The notes: generated by a model from the sequence alone, not told the origin. DNA of 58,377 bases from Cellulosimicrobium arenosum (GCF_014837295.1 NZ_JACYHB010000018.1:1-58377); one strand, 5' to 3'; counted from the stretch's first letter, positions 35,013 to 44,969 are shown. Numbers and translations: made by a program.

Positions 35013-38000
35013 GTGACGCTCGACAACACTTCCGACAACACGTCCGCCGCACCCTCGGAAGAGGGCGAGACGACTTCCGGCTCGTCCTCAGGGGCGCGCA
35101 AGACTGCGCGCCGCCGCGCGACGCGCACCGCGGCACCTCCCCAGCCGGTGGTGCTGCCCGGGGTCGTCGACCCCGCCGGCACGGCGCAGCCCGACGGGCC
35201 GGTCGCCCCGGCCGCGGCACCCGAGGCGCAGAGCGCGAACCCCCCGGCCGACGAGCCCGCGGCGGCGAGCAAGCCTCGTCGCGCACGGCGCAGCACCCGC
35301 TCGTCCGGGACGGCGACGGGCGAGGCGTCCGGCGACGCACCCTCCGGCGACACACCCTCTGGCGACACACCCTCTGGCGACGCACCAGCCGGCGCTGCAC
35401 CGACCGGCGGGGAGCCGGCCGAGGCGCCGAGCGATGCGCGCCCCGCTCTCGACGTGCTCTCCGAGCTCGGCCGTCGCGACGAGGCGCCGTCGTCGACGAA
35501 GGCTCGCAGGTCGCGGGCGAAGTCGGTCGCGCTGGACCCGGACGCCTTGCTGGCCGGGGCGGAGGCCGCTCGGCGTGGACAGGCGACCGCTACGGGCGCA
35601 GCGTCGACCGACTCCGCCGAGAAGCCGGAGGACGCGAGCGCCGCCGACGTTCCGGCCCCCAAGAAGCCGCGCGCACGACGCACGACCCGCCGCTCGGCCG
35701 AGGCACCTGCTGAGGTGCCGGCCGAGGTGGCCGTCCCGGGCGAGACCCCGGAGGAGCCGGACCAGGTGACGTCCGAGCCCGCGACGGACTCCGCCACCGC
35801 ACCGAAGAGGCGGGCGGCGTCGACCCGTGCCGGAGCCAAGGGCTCGCGGACGTCGAAGAGCGCGACGACGGAGCCCGCCGACGAGCCGGCGAAGGCCGAC
35901 AAGCGGGAGCGGACCTCGAAGGCGAAGGCACCCGCGGCGGATCAGCGCACCGACGCGTCCGCCGCGGTCGAGCCCGGTGACAAGCCGGCGTCCACGTCGG
36001 GGTCACCCCGGCTCGCGACGACGGCGCTGCTCTTCCAGGCTCCCGATCCCGCGAAGGCCCCGCGGCGCCCTCGCCGTGCCCAGAGCCCTGCGGGCCCGCC
36101 GCGCCACGCCGAGCCCACGGACGCCCCGGAGCAGGTCCCGGCCGCGTCCGACCCGGCGCCGGAGCCGACGACCGCGGCGACGGCGACCGAGCGGCCCGCA
36201 CGGTCCTCGTCCCAGAAGAGCACGGGGACGCGGGCGCGCCGCGGGAAGGCCGGCCGCGCGGCGGGCGCTCCCCAGGAGAGGGCACCCCAGCAGGGACAGC
36301 CTCAGGAGAGCGCGCCTCAGGGCAGCACGCCCCGGGAGAGCACGCCTCGGGCGAGCGAACCGAACGACGTGTCGACGCAGGACGCGCCGCTGACGGGCAC
36401 CGACCTCGCTGCTGCCGAAGAGGTCGAGCTCATCGAGTCCGAGCTGGTCGCCGAGGGCGTCTCGCTCGCGGGCACCACGTTCGGTGCGCAGGACTTCGCG
36501 CCGGACGAGTCAGGATCCGATCTCGGGACCGAGGCGACGGACTCCGTCGACATCGGTGCGGAGGCCGACGAGGACACCGAGGACACCGAGGACGACGGCG
36601 CGCAGCGTCGCCGTCGCCGTCGTCGCGGCGGGCGTGGCCGACGCGGTCGCAACGGTGAGCCCGGTCCGGCCGCCGAGGACGCCTCGGCGAACCAGGGGGA
36701 CGGGCAGCCGAGCACGACGGCGGACACCGCCGACGAGTCCGCCGAGACGTCCTCCGAGGAGGATGCGGGCGCCTCGACCGGGAGCGACGAGGACGGTGAG
36801 GACGGCGGATCGAGCCGTCGCCGCCGGCGTCGTCGGCGCGGGGGGCGCAGCGAGGGCGGCGACACCCGTGGCCGGTCGCGCGAGCGCACGGCCTCGGACG
36901 AGGTCACGGCGCTCAAGGGGTCGACGCGTCTCGAGGCCAAGCGCCAGCGTCGCCGTGAAGGCCGCGACGCAGGGCGCCGCCGTCAGATCATCTCCGAGGC
37001 GGAGTTCCTCGCGCGCCGCGAGGCCGTCGAGCGGGCGATGGTCGTGCGCGAGCAGGACGGGCGCACGCAGATCGCGGTGCTCGAGGACGGGGTGCTCGTC
37101 GAGCACTACGTGTCCCAGCAGTCGCAGGTGTCGATGGCGGGCAACGTCTACCTCGGTCGCGTGCAGAACGTGCTGCCGAGCATGGAGGCCGCGTTCGTCG
37201 ACATCGGCAAGGGCCGCAACGCCGTGCTGTACGCCGGCGAGGTGAACTGGGACGCTGCGGGTCTCCAGGGCCAGCCGCGCCGCATCGAGGACGCGTTGTC
37301 GTCCGGCGACCCCGTCCTCGTGCAGGTCACGAAGGACCCGATCGGGCACAAGGGCGCGCGCCTGACCGCACAGGTCACGCTCGCCGGCCGCTACCTCGTG
37401 CTCGTCCCGGGCGGCGGCATGACAGGCATCAGCCGCAAGCTCCCGGACACCGAGCGCAACCGGCTGAAGAAGATCCTCAAGGAGGTCGTGCCCGACGGCG
37501 CGGGCGTCATCGTCCGCACCGCGGCCGAGGGTGCGAGCGAGGACGAGCTGCGGGCCGACGTCGAGCGCCTGCGCGGTCAGTGGGAGGCCATCGAGACCAA
37601 GGCGAAGAAGTCGTCCAGCGCACCGGTGCTGCTCCAGGGCGAGCCGGACCTCGCGATCCGTGTCGTCCGCGACATCTTCAACGACGACTTCAGCTCGTTG
37701 GTCGTCGAGGGCGGCGATGCGTGGAGCGAGATCTCCTCGTACGTCGAAGAGCTCGCCCCGGACCTGCGCGAGCGCGTGTCCAAGTGGACCGGTACCCAGG
37801 ACGTGTTCACCGTCCACCGCGTGGACGAGCAGCTCGCCAAGGGCATGGACCGCAAGGTCTGGCTGCCGTCAGGTGGGTCGCTCGTCATCGACCGCACCGA
37901 GGCGATGACGGTCGTGGACGTCAACACGGGCAAGTTCACGGGCTCGGGCGGGACGCTCGAGGAGACCGTCACGCGCAACAACCTCGAGGCGGCCGAGGAG

Positions 38001-38684
38001 ATCGTCCGCCAGCTGCGGCTGCGCGACATCGGCGGCATCATCGTCATCGACTTCATCGACATGGTGCTCGAGTCGAACCGCGACCTCGTGCTGCGGCGCC
38101 TGGTCGAGTGCCTGGGCCGGGACCGGACCAAGCACCAGGTGGCCGAGGTCACCTCGCTCGGACTGGTCCAGATGACGCGCAAGCGCGTCGGGCAGGGACT
38201 CGTCGAGGCGTTCAGCTCGACCTGCGAGCACTGCCACGGCCGTGGCTTCGTCGTGCACGCCGACCCGGTCGAGAAGAACGGCGGCGGCAACGGCCACCAG
38301 CACGGTGCGTCGACCGGGGACGACTCCGGCGACGGCTCGCGCCGCACGCGCCGCAAGCGCGGCGGGTCCGGCTCGGCCTCAGGTTCCACGGAGCCCGCTG
38401 CTCAGCCGCACGCTCCCGTCCCGGTCCTGCCCGAGGTCACGTCCGAGGCGCGTGCCGCAGTCAAGGCGACGCTCGCGACGATCGCGGCAGCGGCCGCGCA
38501 CGCCCACGAGCACGGCGAGCACGCGGACGGCAACGAGAGCTCCGACCACGCCGGGCAGGACGAGAGCTCCGCGTCGGCCGCGACGACGGTCGACGCGGAC
38601 GCCGCGTCGGCCGACGCCGGGACGACGGAGACCTCCGAGCCGGCAGCCGGCAGCACGAACCCGGAGGTCGAGGCGCAGCAGTGA
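35013..38684 (+). CDS. rne: RNase E/G family endoribonuclease with long disordered N-terminus
   Basis: A 1223-residue RNase E/G for mRNA decay and rRNA maturation. Residues 1 to about 680 are disordered, rich in Ala, Pro, Ser, Thr, Glu, with short repeats (GDTPS units near 107-125) and two Arg tracts (about 530-550 and 595-615) likely to bind RNA. The S1 domain begins near 707 (SMAGNVYLGRVQNV), the catalytic stretch VVDVNTGKFTG near 967 and IIVIDFIDM near 1009 supply the Mg ligands, and CEHC (1071-1074) is the zinc-link. A second low-complexity tail follows. GTG 35013 has AGGAG upstream. Confidence 0.95.
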   Translation: MTLDNTSDNTSAAPSEEGETTSGSSSGARKTARRRATRTAAPPQPVVLPGVVDPAGTAQPDGPVAPAAAPEAQSANPPADEPAAASKPRRARRSTRSSGTATGEASGDAPSGDTPSGDTPSGDAPAGAAPTGGEPAEAPSDARPALDVLSELGRRDEAPSSTKARRSRAKSVALDPDALLAGAEAARRGQATATGAASTDSAEKPEDASAADVPAPKKPRARRTTRRSAEAPAEVPAEVAVPGETPEEPDQVTSEPATDSATAPKRRAASTRAGAKGSRTSKSATTEPADEPAKADKRERTSKAKAPAADQRTDASAAVEPGDKPASTSGSPRLATTALLFQAPDPAKAPRRPRRAQSPAGPPRHAEPTDAPEQVPAASDPAPEPTTAATATERPARSSSQKSTGTRARRGKAGRAAGAPQERAPQQGQPQESAPQGSTPRESTPRASEPNDVSTQDAPLTGTDLAAAEEVELIESELVAEGVSLAGTTFGAQDFAPDESGSDLGTEATDSVDIGAEADEDTEDTEDDGAQRRRRRRRGGRGRRGRNGEPGPAAEDASANQGDGQPSTTADTADESAETSSEEDAGASTGSDEDGEDGGSSRRRRRRRRGGRSEGGDTRGRSRERTASDEVTALKGSTRLEAKRQRRREGRDAGRRRQIISEAEFLARREAVERAMVVREQDGRTQIAVLEDGVLVEHYVSQQSQVSMAGNVYLGRVQNVLPSMEAAFVDIGKGRNAVLYAGEVNWDAAGLQGQPRRIEDALSSGDPVLVQVTKDPIGHKGARLTAQVTLAGRYLVLVPGGGMTGISRKLPDTERNRLKKILKEVVPDGAGVIVRTAAEGASEDELRADVERLRGQWEAIETKAKKSSSAPVLLQGEPDLAIRVVRDIFNDDFSSLVVEGGDAWSEISSYVEELAPDLRERVSKWTGTQDVFTVHRVDEQLAKGMDRKVWLPSGGSLVIDRTEAMTVVDVNTGKFTGSGGTLEETVTRNNLEAAEEIVRQLRLRDIGGIIVIDFIDMVLESNRDLVLRRLVECLGRDRTKHQVAEVTSLGLVQMTRKRVGQGLVEAFSSTCEHCHGRGFVVHADPVEKNGGGNGHQHGASTGDDSGDGSRRTRRKRGGSGSASGSTEPAAQPHAPVPVLPEVTSEARAAVKATLATIAAAAAHAHEHGEHADGNESSDHAGQDESSASAATTVDADAASADAGTTETSEPAAGSTNPEVEAQQ

Positions 38685-39292
38685 CCTCGTCCGACGTGCC
38701 GACGTACGGCGCGGGCGGTTCCGGCGGCAACGTCACGTTGCGGGGATGGCGGGCGCAGGACCTCGCGGACTTCCGGGACTGGCTGCGCCCGCACCACGAG
38801 TGGCACCGGTGGGACGGTCCGTACTACCCGGTGCCCGACGACGCGCAGGCGGACGCCCTCGTCGCCCGCCTGCGCACGTCGTCGTCGGTCGAGGCCGCGC
38901 ACCCGCAGGGGCTCTCGGACGACGGCCTGCCACCTCGCCGCGTCGTCGTGGCCGACGCCGAGGACCGACTGGTCGGGACCTGTTCGTGGTCCTGGGAGTC
39001 GGCCGAGTCGCAGTGGGCGCGGATCGGCGTGGGGATCTATCCGACCCACCGTCGCGGACAGGGGCTGGGTCGCGAGGCCGTCCGTCTCTGGGTGGACCAG
39101 CTGTTCGCGACGACGTCCTGGGTACGCCTGGACTTCGCGACCTGGTCGGGCAACGCCGCGATGCTGGGCGTCGGGAGATCTCTCGGCTTCGTCGAGGAAG
39201 CTCGGTTCCGCCGCGCGCGCGTCGTCGACGGGACGCGTTACGACTCGGTGGTCATGGGCGTGCTGCGCGAGGAGTGGACGCACCCGCGCTGA
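38681..39292 (+). CDS. GNAT-family N-acetyltransferase
   Basis: A 203-residue acetyltransferase. NVTLRGWRAQDLADFRDW is the N-terminal strand-helix, GVGIYPTHRRGQGLGREAVRLWVDQLF contains the acetyl-CoA loop (RGQGLG), and NAAMLGVGRSLGFVEEARFR is the RimJ-type C-terminal motif. GTG 38681 overlaps the rne stop by four bases. Protein N-terminal acetylation is possible; the substrate is unknown. Confidence 0.88.
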   Translation: MTSSDVPTYGAGGSGGNVTLRGWRAQDLADFRDWLRPHHEWHRWDGPYYPVPDDAQADALVARLRTSSSVEAAHPQGLSDDGLPPRRVVVADAEDRLVGTCSWSWESAESQWARIGVGIYPTHRRGQGLGREAVRLWVDQLFATTSWVRLDFATWSGNAAMLGVGRSLGFVEEARFRRARVVDGTRYDSVVMGVLREEWTHPR

Positions 39293-39308
39293 CATCGGCC
39301 CGGAGCAC

Positions 39309-39314
39309 TATCCT
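39309..39314 (+). promoter_or_regulatory. -10 element of the small membrane protein gene
   Basis: TATCCT lies 7 bases before the GTG at 39322; leaderless transcription is likely. Confidence 0.45.
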
Positions 39315-39321
39315 CGGCCGG

Positions 39322-39726
39322 GTGACCATGGACCTCCCGACCGGACCCCAGCCAGTGCAGTTCGTCGTCTCGATCGGCAACGTCCACGCGACGCCGCAGT
39401 ACGTGGTGACCCCGAGCGGGTCCTGGCCGCTCGGGGAGGTCAACGTGTCCGCCACCGATCAGACGCACGTGACGACGCACACGCCGACCTGGGCGATCGT
39501 CCTCTGCCTGATCTTCGTCTGGTTCTTCCTGCTGAGCCTGCTGTTCCTGCTGGCGAAGGAGACCCGGGTCTCGGGTTTCGTGACCGTCGGGGTCGCTGCC
39601 CGCAACGGTCAGGCGCACGTCGAGAACATCCCGGTGATGAACGACGTGCAGCGGGCGGACGTGTTCCACCGCGTGGGCTATCTCCAGTCGCTCGTCGGCC
39701 AGGCCCGCTGGCTGCAGGGGCGGTAG
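39322..39726 (+). CDS. Small single-pass membrane protein
   Basis: A 134-residue protein of unknown function. About 55 residues of beta-rich N-terminal sequence precede one membrane segment (WAIVLCLIFVWFFLLSLLFLL, near 56-76) and a hydrophilic tail with NDVQRADVFHRVGYLQSLVGQAR. GTG 39322 is chosen because it follows a -10 hexamer; the ATG six bases later is an alternative. Confidence 0.7.
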   Translation: MTMDLPTGPQPVQFVVSIGNVHATPQYVVTPSGSWPLGEVNVSATDQTHVTTHTPTWAIVLCLIFVWFFLLSLLFLLAKETRVSGFVTVGVAARNGQAHVENIPVMNDVQRADVFHRVGYLQSLVGQARWLQGR

Positions 39727-39799
39727 GCGTGCGGCCGGAGCTCGTGCCGGGGGACGGGCACGACCGCGTGCGCGAGCCGGCGCCGAGGCCCGCAGGACC

Positions 39800-40474
39800 A
39801 TGACGGCGCGAGGGCGGCTCGAGGTGGTCGCCGGCCCGATGTTCGCGGGCAAGACGGAGGAGCTGCTCCGGCGTGTCCGTGCCGCCCGGACCGACGGCCG
39901 GCGCGTCGAGGTCGTCACGCACGTGCTCGACACTCGTCGCGGGACCGGACAGGTCAGCACCCACACGGGGGCCGCGGTTCCTGCACGCACCGTCCGCGAC
40001 GCTGCCGACCTCGCGGGCGCCGTCACCCGCGCCGTCGGCGACGGGCGTCCGCCGGTCGAGCTACTCGCCGTGGACGAGGCGCACTTCTTCGGCGACGCGC
40101 TGGTCGACGTCGTCCAGCGCATCGCCGACGTGGGGGTGGTCGTGGTCGTCGCGGGCCTGTCGGTGACGTTCGACGCTCGCCCGTTCCCGCCGCTGCCCGA
40201 GCTCGCGTCGCTCGCGGAGCGGGTGGACCACCTCACCGCTGCGTGCGCGGTCTGCGGCGCGGACGCGGCCTTCCACGTGCGTCTCGTGCCCGACGGTCTG
40301 CCCGACGCCGTGGTCGACGACCCGCCGCTCGCGCCGGGAGACGCGCTCGCGCCCGTCGCCGCGCACGTCGGCGGGGCGGAGTCCTACGAGGCCCGGTGCC
40401 GCGAGCACCTGCCGACGGCGCCGTGGCGCACTCAGCCCTGGGGCGGGTCCTCGACGAGCGGCACGAACGTGTAG
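39800..40474 (+). CDS. tdk: Thymidine kinase
   Basis: A 224-residue type II thymidine kinase for nucleoside salvage. GPMFAGKTEELLRRVR is the P-loop, LLAVDEAHFFGD the Walker B and catalytic Glu, GLSVTFDARPFPP the lasso-like loop, and CAVCG with later CREHL supply a zinc site. The gene's 3' end overlaps the convergent methyltransferase gene by 43 bases. Confidence 0.93.
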   Translation: MTARGRLEVVAGPMFAGKTEELLRRVRAARTDGRRVEVVTHVLDTRRGTGQVSTHTGAAVPARTVRDAADLAGAVTRAVGDGRPPVELLAVDEAHFFGDALVDVVQRIADVGVVVVVAGLSVTFDARPFPPLPELASLAERVDHLTAACAVCGADAAFHVRLVPDGLPDAVVDDPPLAPGDALAPVAAHVGGAESYEARCREHLPTAPWRTQPWGGSSTSGTNV

Positions 40475-41019
40475 CTCCCGTGCTCGGTCGTGCGTACCGA
40501 ACCGTCCGGGTCCCGCACGACGAGGACCATCGTGTGGCGGACCGGCACGACCATGCGCCCGCCAGGAGCGACCTGGTCCACGAGGGACGTGGGCAGCGCG
40601 GACGCGGAGGCGGACACGAGCACGCGGTCGAACACCTGGCCGGGCACGCCGAGAGCACCCGGCTCGGCCGTCCCGACCGTGGCCCACGGCGTGCGGCCCG
40701 ACGCGCGCACGCTCGCCGCAGCACGTGCGGCGAGGTCGGCGTGACGCTCGAGTGCCACCACCTGCCCCGTGGGCCCGACGAGACGGGCGAGGAGCGCTGT
40801 CGTCCAGCCGGACCCTGCACCGACGTCGAGCACCCGCGAGCCGGGCGGCACGTCGAGGAGCCGGAGCATCGCCGCGACGGTCGAGGGCTGGGAGTTCGTC
40901 TGGCCGTGACCGATCGTGAGCGGCCTGTCGTCCGCGGCCCAACGACGCTGGTCCCGCGGCAGGAAGTGGCGCCGATCGACCCGTCGCATCACCTCGGCGA
41001 CCCGGTCGGTCCCGGCCAT
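40432..41019 (-). CDS. pcm: Protein-L-isoaspartate O-methyltransferase-like protein
   Basis: A 195-residue methyltransferase. RHFLPRDQRRWAADDRPLTIGHGQTNSQPSTVA is the family N-terminus (usually L-x-IG-x-GQTISQP), VLDVGAGSGWTTALLARLVG binds SAM, and VSASASALPTSLVDQVAPGGRMVVPV follows. It repairs isoaspartyl residues. ATG 41019 is chosen over the GTG at 41028 because GGAGG lies 8 bases before it. A TACGCT hexamer upstream is a likely -10. Confidence 0.9.
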   Translation of the reverse strand: MAGTDRVAEVMRRVDRRHFLPRDQRRWAADDRPLTIGHGQTNSQPSTVAAMLRLLDVPPGSRVLDVGAGSGWTTALLARLVGPTGQVVALERHADLAARAAASVRASGRTPWATVGTAEPGALGVPGQVFDRVLVSASASALPTSLVDQVAPGGRMVVPVRHTMVLVVRDPDGSVRTTEHGSYTFVPLVEDPPQG

Positions 41020-41304
41020 GGCGACCACCTCCGACCTCTCAGCGTAGGCGGACCGGCGCCACCGGGCGGTCCGCCCCGGCGGGTGAGCAGCTCATGGAGG
41101 TCATGGTCCTGTCAGGGCGCTCGCGCTGCCGGTGGCCACGCGGGCCCAGGATGCCTCGGAGGGTGACACGACGGGTTCGTCTCCGTCGTCGAGAACCTGC
41201 CTGCCCCGAAGCCGCTGCCGATGCGCTCGTCCCGGCACCACCCGCCGGCCTGAGGCCGCGCTGGGCTTCCGGGTCCCGCCCGCATGCGGGCAGGCGGAGC
41301 GCAT

Positions 41305-41333
41305 TTGACCTGCTCCTCGCCGGTCCGTAGTCT
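41305..41333 (+). promoter_or_regulatory. Promoter of rplU-rpmA-obgE
   Basis: TTGACC (41305-41310), a 17-base spacer and TAGTCT (41328-41333) form one of the best promoters in the window, with about 130 bases of leader before rplU. The wider 41034-41471 gap holds no gene; the rest of it is GC-rich sequence without clear structure. Confidence 0.8.
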
Positions 41334-41471
41334 TGAACGTCGGCGCGTCATCGGCGCGCCGGTCCCGTGTGCCCACGGACGTTTCGCACTCGCACGCCGC
41401 GGCGTGGTCGGAGTTCCCCAAGACGTCTCGCCGTGACGAGCACGCCAAGACTAGGAGAGATGAGCAGCAAC

Positions 41472-41780
41472 GTGGTGTACGCGATCGTCAAGGCCGGTGG
41501 CCGCCAGGAGAAGGTCTCTGTCGGCGATATCGTCGTGGTGGACCGGGTGTCCGCCAAGGTCGGTGAGTCCCTGCAGCTGCCCGCTCTCCTGCTGGTGGAC
41601 GGGGAGAAGGTGACCACCGACGCGGCGAAGCTCGCCAAGGTCAAGGTCACCGCCGAGGTCGTGCGGGACGAGAAGGGTCCGAAGATCACGATCCTGCGGT
41701 ACAAGAACAAGACCGGCTACCGCCGCCGCCAGGGTCACCGCCAGTACCTGACCCGCCTCAAGGTCACCGGCATCAAGTGA
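41472..41780 (+). CDS. rplU: 50S ribosomal protein L21
   Basis: A 102-residue bL21. [18 protein letters not shown] is the conserved N-terminus, and [24 protein letters not shown] the C-terminal rRNA-binding part. GTG 41472 gives the family length; the ATG at 41460 is in frame but only two bases from AGGAG. Heads the L21-L27-Obg unit. Confidence 0.95.
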   Translation: MVYAIVKAGGRQEKVSVGDIVVVDRVSAKVGESLQLPALLLVDGEKVTTDAAKLAKVKVTAEVVRDEKGPKITILRYKNKTGYRRRQGHRQYLTRLKVTGIK

Positions 41781-41867
41781 TCCTCCGCGGCAGGCGGCGC
41801 GGACCACGGTCCCGCTGAACGCCTGTCGCCCCGGCACCCTCCTCCTCAGCACGAAAGCAGGTTCGTC

Positions 41868-42125
41868 ATGGCACACAAGAAGGGCGCGAGCTCCTCGCGC
41901 AACGGTCGCGACTCGAACGCCCAGCGTCTGGGCGTCAAGCGCTTCGGCGGTCAGGTCGTCAAGTCGGGCGAGATCATCGTCCGCCAGCGCGGCACGCACT
42001 TCCACCCCGGTGACAACGTCGGCCGCGGCAACGACGACACGCTGTTCGCCCTGGCCGCCGGTGCGGTCCAGTTCGGCACGCGTCGCGGTCGCAAGGTCAT
42101 CGACGTCGTCGCCGTCGAGGGCTGA
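41868..42125 (+). CDS. rpmA: 50S ribosomal protein L27
   Basis: An 85-residue bL27. [27 protein letters not shown] is the invariant N-terminus that reaches the peptidyl-transferase centre, with no cleavable extension. AAAGCAGG precedes the ATG. Confidence 0.97.
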   Translation: MAHKKGASSSRNGRDSNAQRLGVKRFGGQVVKSGEIIVRQRGTHFHPGDNVGRGNDDTLFALAAGAVQFGTRRGRKVIDVVAVEG

Positions 42126-42146
42126 GCAGCACCCAGCAGCTTTGTC

Positions 42147-42183
42147 GCAGGAGGGGCGCACCGACGCGGTGCGCCCCTCCTGC
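42147..42183 (+). terminator. Strong hairpin between rpmA and obgE
   Basis: A 16-base perfect stem (GCAGGAGGGGCGCACC and complement) with a 5-base loop lies 22 bases after the rpmA stop and 54 before obgE. It should end most ribosomal-protein transcripts, with obgE expressed by read-through or its own promoter. Confidence 0.88.
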
Positions 42184-42237
42184 TGTTCGTCCCCGGTTCG
42201 GCCACCACGGTCCGCGCCCCTGCGAGAGGATCAGACC

Positions 42238-43758
42238 ATGGCCACGTTCGTCGATCGCGTCGTCCTGCACGTCTCCGGCGGGAACGGTGGCAACGGCTGC
42301 GCGTCGGTCCGCCGGGAGAAGTTCAAGCCGCTCGCCGGGCCCGACGGGGGCAACGGCGGTGACGGCGGGACCGTCCGTCTCGTCGTCGACCCCCAGACCA
42401 CCACGCTGCTCGACTACCACCACTCGCCGCACCGCCACGCGACGTCGGGCACCCAGGGCATGGGTGACGACCGCGACGGCGCCAACGGCGGCGACCTGGT
42501 GCTGCGCGTCCCCGACGGGACCGTCGTCAAGACGACGGACGGGAAGGTCCTCGCGGACCTCGTGGGGCCGGGCGCGGAGTACGTGGCGGCCGAGGGTGGT
42601 CGCGGCGGGCTCGGCAACGCCGCGCTGTCGTCGCCTCGGCGCAAGGCGCCGGGGTTCGCGCTGCTCGGAGAGCCGGGGTACGAGCGCGACCTGGTCCTCG
42701 AGGTCAAGACGATCGCCGACGTCGCGCTCGTGGGCTACCCGAGCGCCGGCAAGTCGTCCCTCGTCGCGTCGATCTCCGCGGCCAAGCCCAAGATCGCCGA
42801 CTACCCGTTCACCACGCTGGTACCCAACCTCGGTGTGGTGCAGGCAGGCTCGGCCCGCTTCACCGTCGCGGACGTGCCCGGCCTGATCCCCGGGGCGAGC
42901 GAGGGCAAGGGTCTCGGCCTGGAGTTCCTGCGCCACATCGAGCGCACCGCGGTGATCGTGCACGTGCTGGACTGCGCGACGCTCGAGCCGGACCGGGACC
43001 CGATCAGCGACCTCGACGTGCTCGAGGGCGAGCTCGCGTCCTACGCGGGGGACCTCGAGATCGAGGGCGGCCGGGTGCCGCTCATGGAACGACCTCGCAT
43101 CGTCGTGCTCAACAAGATCGACGTCCCCGAGGCGCGGGATCTCGCCGACCTGGTCAAGCCCGACCTCGAGGCGCGGGGGCTGCGTGTGCTCGAGATCTCG
43201 GCCGCGAGCCACGAGGGGCTGCGCCAGCTCACGTTCGCGCTCGGCGAGCTGGTGGAGAAGGCCCGCGCCGAGGCCCCGGCACCCGAGCCCGCACGCGTCG
43301 TGCTGCGGCCACGGGCCGTGGACGAGGCCGGCTTCACGGTGGCGCGCAAGGGCGGGGCGACGGACTTCTGGTTCCAGGTGCGCGGCGCCAAGCCCGAGCG
43401 CTGGGTCCGCCAGACCGACTTCACCAACGACGAGGCCGTCGGCTACCTGGCCGACCGGCTCGCGCGGCTCGGCGTCGAGGAGCGGCTGCTCAAGGCGGGC
43501 GCGGTCGCGGGCGACGAGGTGCGGATCGGTACCGACACCGACGCGGTCGTGTTCGACTGGGAGCCCACGCTGATGACGGGTGCCGAGCTGCTCGGCGGCC
43601 CGCGCGGCTCCGACCTGCGGCTCGAGGAGAGTCTGCGCCCGACGCGGTCGGACAAGCGACGCGAGCACCACGAGCGCATGGACGCCAAGGCCGAGGCGCG
43701 CCGCGAGCTGTGGACCGAGCGCGAGGCGGGCACGTGGACCGATCCCGAGGCGGACTGA
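42238..43758 (+). CDS. obgE: GTPase Obg
   Basis: A 506-residue ribosome-associated GTPase. The Gly-rich Obg fold covers about 1-158, the G domain starts with GYPSAGKSS near 166, followed by [10 protein letters not shown] and NKID, and the C-terminal OCT domain is near 350-430 with a further charged tail. It acts in 50S assembly and stress response. ATG 42238 follows GAGAGG. Confidence 0.97.
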   Translation: MATFVDRVVLHVSGGNGGNGCASVRREKFKPLAGPDGGNGGDGGTVRLVVDPQTTTLLDYHHSPHRHATSGTQGMGDDRDGANGGDLVLRVPDGTVVKTTDGKVLADLVGPGAEYVAAEGGRGGLGNAALSSPRRKAPGFALLGEPGYERDLVLEVKTIADVALVGYPSAGKSSLVASISAAKPKIADYPFTTLVPNLGVVQAGSARFTVADVPGLIPGASEGKGLGLEFLRHIERTAVIVHVLDCATLEPDRDPISDLDVLEGELASYAGDLEIEGGRVPLMERPRIVVLNKIDVPEARDLADLVKPDLEARGLRVLEISAASHEGLRQLTFALGELVEKARAEAPAPEPARVVLRPRAVDEAGFTVARKGGATDFWFQVRGAKPERWVRQTDFTNDEAVGYLADRLARLGVEERLLKAGAVAGDEVRIGTDTDAVVFDWEPTLMTGAELLGGPRGSDLRLEESLRPTRSDKRREHHERMDAKAEARRELWTEREAGTWTDPEAD

Positions 43759-43832
43759 CCAGCAGCACGTCACAGCTCGTGCTCGGCGTGGAACCGGCAG
43801 CGGCGCCGCTCCGGAACCGCGATGATGGGGGA

Positions 43833-44969
43833 GTGAACGCGCTGTCCTCCCGCTCGCAGATCGCCACCGCGCACCGCGTCGTCGTCAAGATCGGGTCGTC
43901 GTCCCTCACCGGGGCGGACGGCCACCTCGACCTCGCCGCGCTGCGCGCGCTCGTCGACGTCCTCGCCGCGCGCCGTGCCGCGGGCGGGCAGGTCGTGCTG
44001 GTCACCTCCGGCGCGATCGCGGCGGGACTCGGCCCGCTCGGCCTCACGGCCCGGCCCCGCGACCTGGCGACCGCGCAGGCGACGGCTTCGGTCGGCCAGG
44101 GCATGCTCGTGGCCCGCTACACGGAAGCGTTCGCGACGCACGGCCTGCGGGTCGGCCAGGTGCTGCTGACCGCGGAGGACACGGTGCGCCGCGGCCACTA
44201 CCGCAACGCCCAGCGCTCGCTCGAGCGGCTGCTGGACCTCGGCGTCGTGCCCGTCGTCAACGAGAACGACGCCGTGGCGACCGACGAGATCCGGTTCGGC
44301 GACAACGACCGTCTCGCCGCCCTCGTCTCCCACCTCGTGCGCGCCGACGCGATGGTCCTGCTGACCGACGTCGACGGCCTGTACGACGGTCCACCCTCGC
44401 GCCCCGGCACGCAGCGCATCGCCGAGGTGCACTCCCCGGCCGACATCGAGGGGATCGAGGTCACGGGACGGGGGAGCGCGGTCGGGACGGGTGGCATGCT
44501 CACCAAGATCGAGTCCGTGTCGATCGCGACCGGGACGGGCATCCCCGTCGTCCTGACCACGGCGCAGAACGCCGCCTCCGCGCTCGCCGGCGACGCGGTC
44601 GGTACCTGGTTCGCGGCCACCGGCAGGCGGACCACGCGGCGTCGGCTGTGGCTCGCGCACGCCGCGCGCACGCGAGGTCGCCTCGTGCTGGACGACGGCG
44701 CGGTGCGAGCCGTGCAGGGCGGGCGAGCGTCCCTCCTGCCCGCGGGCGTCACCGCCGTGGAGGGAGAGTTCGACGCGGGCGACCCGGTCGAGCTCGTGAC
44801 GCGCGACGGGCACGTCGTGGCCCGCGGCCTCGTGGCGTTCGAGTCGCGCGACATCCCGGACCTGCTGGGCCGCACGACGAGCGCCTTGCGTGACGACCTG
44901 GGCGCAGGCTACGACCGCGAGATCGTCCACCGCGACGACCTGGTCCTGACCACCCCCGGGCGCGCCTGA
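43833..44969 (+). CDS. proB: Glutamate 5-kinase
   Basis: A 378-residue enzyme for the first step of proline synthesis. VVVKIGSSSLTG binds phosphate, VTSGAIAAG and NENDAVATDEIRFGDNDRLAA are kinase signatures, and a C-terminal PUA domain begins near 280. GTG 43833 follows a GGGGGA stretch. Confidence 0.96.
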   Translation: MNALSSRSQIATAHRVVVKIGSSSLTGADGHLDLAALRALVDVLAARRAAGGQVVLVTSGAIAAGLGPLGLTARPRDLATAQATASVGQGMLVARYTEAFATHGLRVGQVLLTAEDTVRRGHYRNAQRSLERLLDLGVVPVVNENDAVATDEIRFGDNDRLAALVSHLVRADAMVLLTDVDGLYDGPPSRPGTQRIAEVHSPADIEGIEVTGRGSAVGTGGMLTKIESVSIATGTGIPVVLTTAQNAASALAGDAVGTWFAATGRRTTRRRLWLAHAARTRGRLVLDDGAVRAVQGGRASLLPAGVTAVEGEFDAGDPVELVTRDGHVVARGLVAFESRDIPDLLGRTTSALRDDLGAGYDREIVHRDDLVLTTPGRA

